Part shown: positions 63,479 through 64,000 of the stretch, piece by piece
Position numbering within the stretch: the stretch's first letter is position 1
Layout: each line of letters opens with the position of its first letter
Origin: Saprospiraceae bacterium
Lineage (GTDB): Bacteria > Bacteroidota > Bacteroidia > Chitinophagales > Saprospiraceae
Reading direction: 5' to 3'
DNA length: 64,000 nt
Assembly (NCBI GenBank): GCA_016715965.1
Contig: JADJXG010000001.1
Coordinates: 884,501 to 948,500, forward strand
The notes under the pieces: generated by a model
Seen by the model: the letters and a program-made list of their open reading frames with translations, nothing else
What the model was told of the DNA's origin: nothing
Database searches by the model: none
Position numbers and translations under genes: made by a program

Positions 63479-64000
63479 ATGGAAGGATTTTTAGTATCAG
63501 CCAGAAAATACAGACCTCTCAAGTGGTCTGATGTCATCGGTCAGGAACATATTTCCCGGACCCTTAAAAACGCATTGTCCAAATCACAGGTCGCTCATGC
63601 CTTTTTGTTTACAGGACCCAGAGGCGTGGGAAAGACCACCTGCGCAAGAATTCTGGCCAGGGTATTGAACTGTGAAAATCCGTCAGCAGATTGGGAGTCA
63701 TGCAATGAATGTGTGACATGCAAAGCTTTTCAAGAGAATAACTCATTCAACATCATTGAACTGGATGCAGCATCCAACAATGGAGTGGACGATATGCGTT
63801 CGCTGGTGGAGCAAGTGAGGTATCAACCCCAATATGGTAAATACAAGATTTACATCATTGATGAGGTGCACATGTTGACCACGGCCGCTTTCAATGCATT
63901 TCTTAAAACCCTTGAAGAGCCACCCCCTTATGCCAAATTTATTCTGGCGACTACCGAAAAGCACAAGATCATTCCAACCATCTTAAGCAGATGTCAGGTT
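63479..64000 (+). CDS. dnaX: DNA polymerase III subunit gamma/tau, 5' part
   Basis: The first 174 codons of the clamp-loader ATPase, running open to the window end. The N-terminus (EGFLVSARKYRPLKWSDVIGQEHI) is typical. Walker A is GPRGVGKTT, the zinc-binding Cys cluster is C...CNECVTC, and Walker B/DExx is IYIIDEVHMLT. SRC (LSRCQV, sensor region) is just reached. The start ATG is preceded by a promoter element at 10 nt. Whether the full gene makes tau only or also gamma by frameshifting cannot be seen. Confidence 0.97.
   Translation, partial: MEGFLVSARKYRPLKWSDVIGQEHISRTLKNALSKSQVAHAFLFTGPRGVGKTTCARILARVLNCENPSADWESCNECVTCKAFQENNSFNIIELDAASNNGVDDMRSLVEQVRYQPQYGKYKIYIIDEVHMLTTAAFNAFLKTLEEPPPYAKFILATTEKHKIIPTILSRCQV

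Noticed and set aside
1..64000. CRISPR array, prophage, IS element with terminal repeats, or known defence cassette
   Set aside because: I saw no regularly spaced repeats, no transposase other than the intron RT, no phage structural or integrase genes and no toxin-antitoxin or nuclease-helicase cassette.

Overview
The window looks like a chromosomal segment from a member of Bacteroidota, most likely a Saprospirales-type (Saprospiria) bacterium. The evidence is type IX secretion (T9SS) C-terminal sorting domains on large secreted proteins, a 2023-residue Cys-rich HYR-like adhesin, LytTR two-component systems with a Reg_prop sensor, a Bacteroidota-specific DUF5606 protein, a fused E1 alpha/beta 2-oxoacid dehydrogenase, and about twenty upstream elements of the Bacteroidota -7 type (TAnnTTTG). 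The genus is inference; no rRNA is present.

Layout. 0.4-7.4 kb: two convergent two-component systems, both ending in LytTR regulators. 7.5-10.6 kb: a PaaG-like crotonase and groES-groEL. 10.9-15.6 kb: carB lacking its regulatory domain, then an ABC ATPase/permease pair with a His-rich permease loop. 16-26.5 kb: three exported proteins (LolA-like, Asp-box propeller, giant HYR/dockerin/cohesin-like T9SS adhesin). 26.9-31 kb: birA facing rsfS-ftsH-uppS; rsfS has no ATG/GTG/TTG start. 31.4-33.3 kb: a group IIC intron with its reverse transcriptase, inserted directly behind an intrinsic terminator. 33.3-33.7 kb: two tandem promoter-hairpin-terminator units without ORFs, probable small RNAs. 33.9-37.1 kb: E1 fusion, DUF5606 protein and a DPM1-like glycosyltransferase. 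37.1-37.45 kb: a self-complementary stretch ending in a strong terminator. 37.5-42.6 kb: a T9SS protein, a TPR-like protein and two small outer-membrane barrels. 42.7-49.1 kb: 5'-nucleotidase, uvrA, ogt, hpt and a thioredoxin-TPR protein. 49.6-55.5 kb: a beta-helix surface protein, glyS, yraN, a PGI/PMI isomerase and a small lipoprotein. 55.7-60.3 kb: HU and a three-gene periplasmic chaperone cluster. 60.4-64 kb: tRNA-Arg(CCG), an SPFH protein, nadE and the start of dnaX, cut by the window end.

How it fits together. Most genes are housekeeping (protein folding, translation, DNA repair, nucleotide and NAD synthesis, cell-wall lipid carrier) mixed with envelope genes. The SurA-type cluster and SPFH protein would serve the same outer envelope that carries the T9SS adhesins and barrel proteins. 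The clearly mobile item is the group IIC intron. The less explained items are the tandem small-RNA-like units next to it, the structured region near 37.3 kb and the unusual start of rsfS.
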